Shown piece after piece: positions 6,759 to 8,025 of a stretch of 8,025 nucleotides of DNA. The position numbers and the translations under genes were made by a program. The notes beneath the pieces are model-generated. The model worked only from the letters and a program-made list of their open reading frames with translations, was not told the DNA's origin and did no database searches. The stretch is from Kordiimonadaceae bacterium (GTDB lineage Bacteria; Pseudomonadota; Alphaproteobacteria; Sphingomonadales; Kordiimonadaceae), in the NCBI GenBank assembly GCA_016763495.1, contig JAESTR010000018.1, positions 1 to 8,025 of the forward strand, written 5' to 3'. Positions within the stretch are counted from its first letter, which is position 1, and each line of letters opens with the position of its first letter.

Positions 6759-6800
6759 GCTTTGCCCTAAAGCGACCGCGCTTGGGGCAAGCTATTTCTT
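6759..6800 (+). terminator. Hairpin between yajC and secD, possible terminator or attenuator
   Basis: The arms 6759-6774 and 6779-6792 pair to a stem of 14 base pairs (one of them G-T) with single-base bulges near 6763 and 6771 and an ACCG loop (6775-6778). The bases TATTTCTT (6793-6800) follow, a weak U-rich tract. Because secD starts only 21 bases later, this is more likely a partial terminator, or a processing or stability element that sets the yajC to secD ratio, than a full operon end. An A-rich stretch (6745-6750) on the other side could make it act in both directions. Confidence 0.5.
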
Positions 6801-6820
6801 AAGTATTGAGGGGACATATC

Positions 6821-8025
6821 ATGCTGACCTTTCCACGTTGGAAAGTAGTAATGATTTTAGGCATTGTATTTTGGGGTGTTATCACAGCACTTCCAAACTT
6901 TCTGTCTGAAAGCCAACGCGCAGCTCTGCCGGGCTTCATGCCATCTGCCACACTAAGCTTGGGCTTGGATTTACAAGGCGGTGTGCATTTGCTTTACGGC
7001 GCACAAACCGAAGAGGTTGTTGCTGCGCGGCTCAATAATATTGCAGATCAGGTCCGTGACTTGCGGCGCAGTGAAAAAGGCCTGAATTTCCGTAAAATAC
7101 GTATTGAAGGTCAGTCTGTTACTTTTGAAGTGACACGCGATGAAATGCTGCCGCTTGCTGAAGAAAAACTTACGCCTCTACTGTCGTCTAGTGGTGGCCT
7201 TGCCAACCCTCTTGTTGGTGGCGGCATTGAAGAAATGACGATGGGAATTGAAGGCAATGTCTTCACGCTAACGCTGACAGAGCAAGGCATTGCCATGCAA
7301 AAGCGTGAGGCAATTTCCCGCGCTATTGAAGTGATACGCAAACGTGTTGATCCAACAGGTACCAAGGAAATCACCCTTCAGCCTCAAGGTTGCGACAGAA
7401 TTATACTTGAAGTACCCGGCGAAGGCGATCCAGAAGCCATCAAGCGGTTGATCGGTAAAACAGCAAAGCTCAGTTTCCATGATGTAGTGACAGGCCTTTC
7501 ACAGAGCGATATTGCCAAAGGCCGCCTAAAGCCGCGGCAAAAGCTGCTGCCTCTTCAAGATGGTGGTGCGTTGGTGATTAATGAGCGCGTCATTGTTTCA
7601 GGTGAAGACCTTACCGATGCTAAAGCGGCATTCGATGAAAGAGGGCGGCCCGCTGTTTCCTTCACTTTCAACACTTCAGGTGCGCGCCGGTTCGGTAACC
7701 ATACACGTAAAAACATTGGTCGGCCGTTCGCTATTGTGCTGGGTGATGTGATCATCAGTGCGCCAAATATTCAATCAGCCATTCTTGGTGGCTCAGGTAT
7801 TATTACTGGGGCTGGTACAGTTGCTGAAACGCAGGAACTCGCGACACTTCTTAAGGCAGGAGCGCTTCCGGTTAAACTTACCGTGCTTGCAGAACGCACT
7901 GTAGGGCCTGATTTGGGTGCGGATTCTATTGAAGCAGGCAGCACGGCTGCGATCATCGGGTTTATCGCTGTTATTGTTTATATGGTGCCTAGCTACGGCA
8001 AGTTCGGCTTAGCAGCAAGCGTGGC
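6821..8025 (+). CDS. secD: Protein translocase subunit SecD, 5' part
   Basis: About 401 residues are present and the gene runs off the window; SecD of this type is usually somewhat over 500. The first membrane helix is at about residues 8-26. The family motif SLGLDLQGGVHLLYG (46-60) follows, then the large periplasmic domain with RIILEVPGEGDPE (193-205), PAVSFTFNTSGARRF, VIISAPNI and LLKAGALPVKL. ERTVGPDLGADSIEAG then leads into the second membrane helix (AAIIGFIAVIVYMV). SecD, with SecF, uses the proton motive force to pull secreted proteins through SecYEG on the periplasmic side. The ATG at 6821 has GAGGGGA at 6808-6814. I translated the frame by hand through to the window end and met no stop. 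It lies 67 bases after yajC, the usual order, with a hairpin between them. Confidence 0.96.
   Translation, partial: MLTFPRWKVVMILGIVFWGVITALPNFLSESQRAALPGFMPSATLSLGLDLQGGVHLLYGAQTEEVVAARLNNIADQVRDLRRSEKGLNFRKIRIEGQSVTFEVTRDEMLPLAEEKLTPLLSSSGGLANPLVGGGIEEMTMGIEGNVFTLTLTEQGIAMQKREAISRAIEVIRKRVDPTGTKEITLQPQGCDRIILEVPGEGDPEAIKRLIGKTAKLSFHDVVTGLSQSDIAKGRLKPRQKLLPLQDGGALVINERVIVSGEDLTDAKAAFDERGRPAVSFTFNTSGARRFGNHTRKNIGRPFAIVLGDVIISAPNIQSAILGGSGIITGAGTVAETQELATLLKAGALPVKLTVLAERTVGPDLGADSIEAGSTAAIIGFIAVIVYMVPSYGKFGLAASV

Overview
The window is a chromosomal housekeeping segment from a bacterium that looks alphaproteobacterial. The gene order scpB-tatA-tatB-tatC-serS-surE-(LysM/M23 lipoprotein)-DUF815 ATPase-yajC-secD is one I associate with that class, and the TatA (FGRGKI) and ScpB C-terminal sequences fit it. 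Base composition looks moderate, near half G+C by eye, which is lower than in many alphaproteobacteria. A marine, Kordiimonas-like lineage is possible, but I cannot fix the genus.

Layout. Positions 2-250 hold the 3' end of scpB. Positions 314-1876 hold tatA, tatB and tatC; tatB and tatC overlap by four bases (ATGA). serS (1924-3201) follows, and surE (3205-3987) starts three bases after the serS stop. After a 147-base gap comes a lipoprotein gene with two LysM domains and a degenerate M23 (LytM) domain (4135-5228). Its reading frame is broken near 5084-5094 by what looks like one missing base in an A run. Convergent to it, on the minus strand, is a DUF815-family AAA+ ATPase (5252-6142). A 188-base divergent region leads to yajC (6331-6753) and secD (from 6821, running off the end of the window). 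A strong hairpin lies between yajC and secD.

How the genes fit together. Most of the window is protein export and envelope work: TatABC exports folded proteins, and YajC and SecD are accessory parts of the Sec translocon. The LysM/M23 lipoprotein resembles NlpD-type regulators of peptidoglycan amidases. serS (tRNA charging), surE (nucleotide phosphatase) and scpB (chromosome condensation) are neighbours by conserved order rather than by shared pathway. The pcm gene often found next to surE is absent here.

I found no mobile element, CRISPR array, tRNA or rRNA gene, and no clear sign of an undescribed system. The points most worth checking are the frameshift in the LysM/M23 gene, the altered metal ligands of its M23 domain, the yajC-secD hairpin, and the missing pcm with degenerate repeats at that spot.
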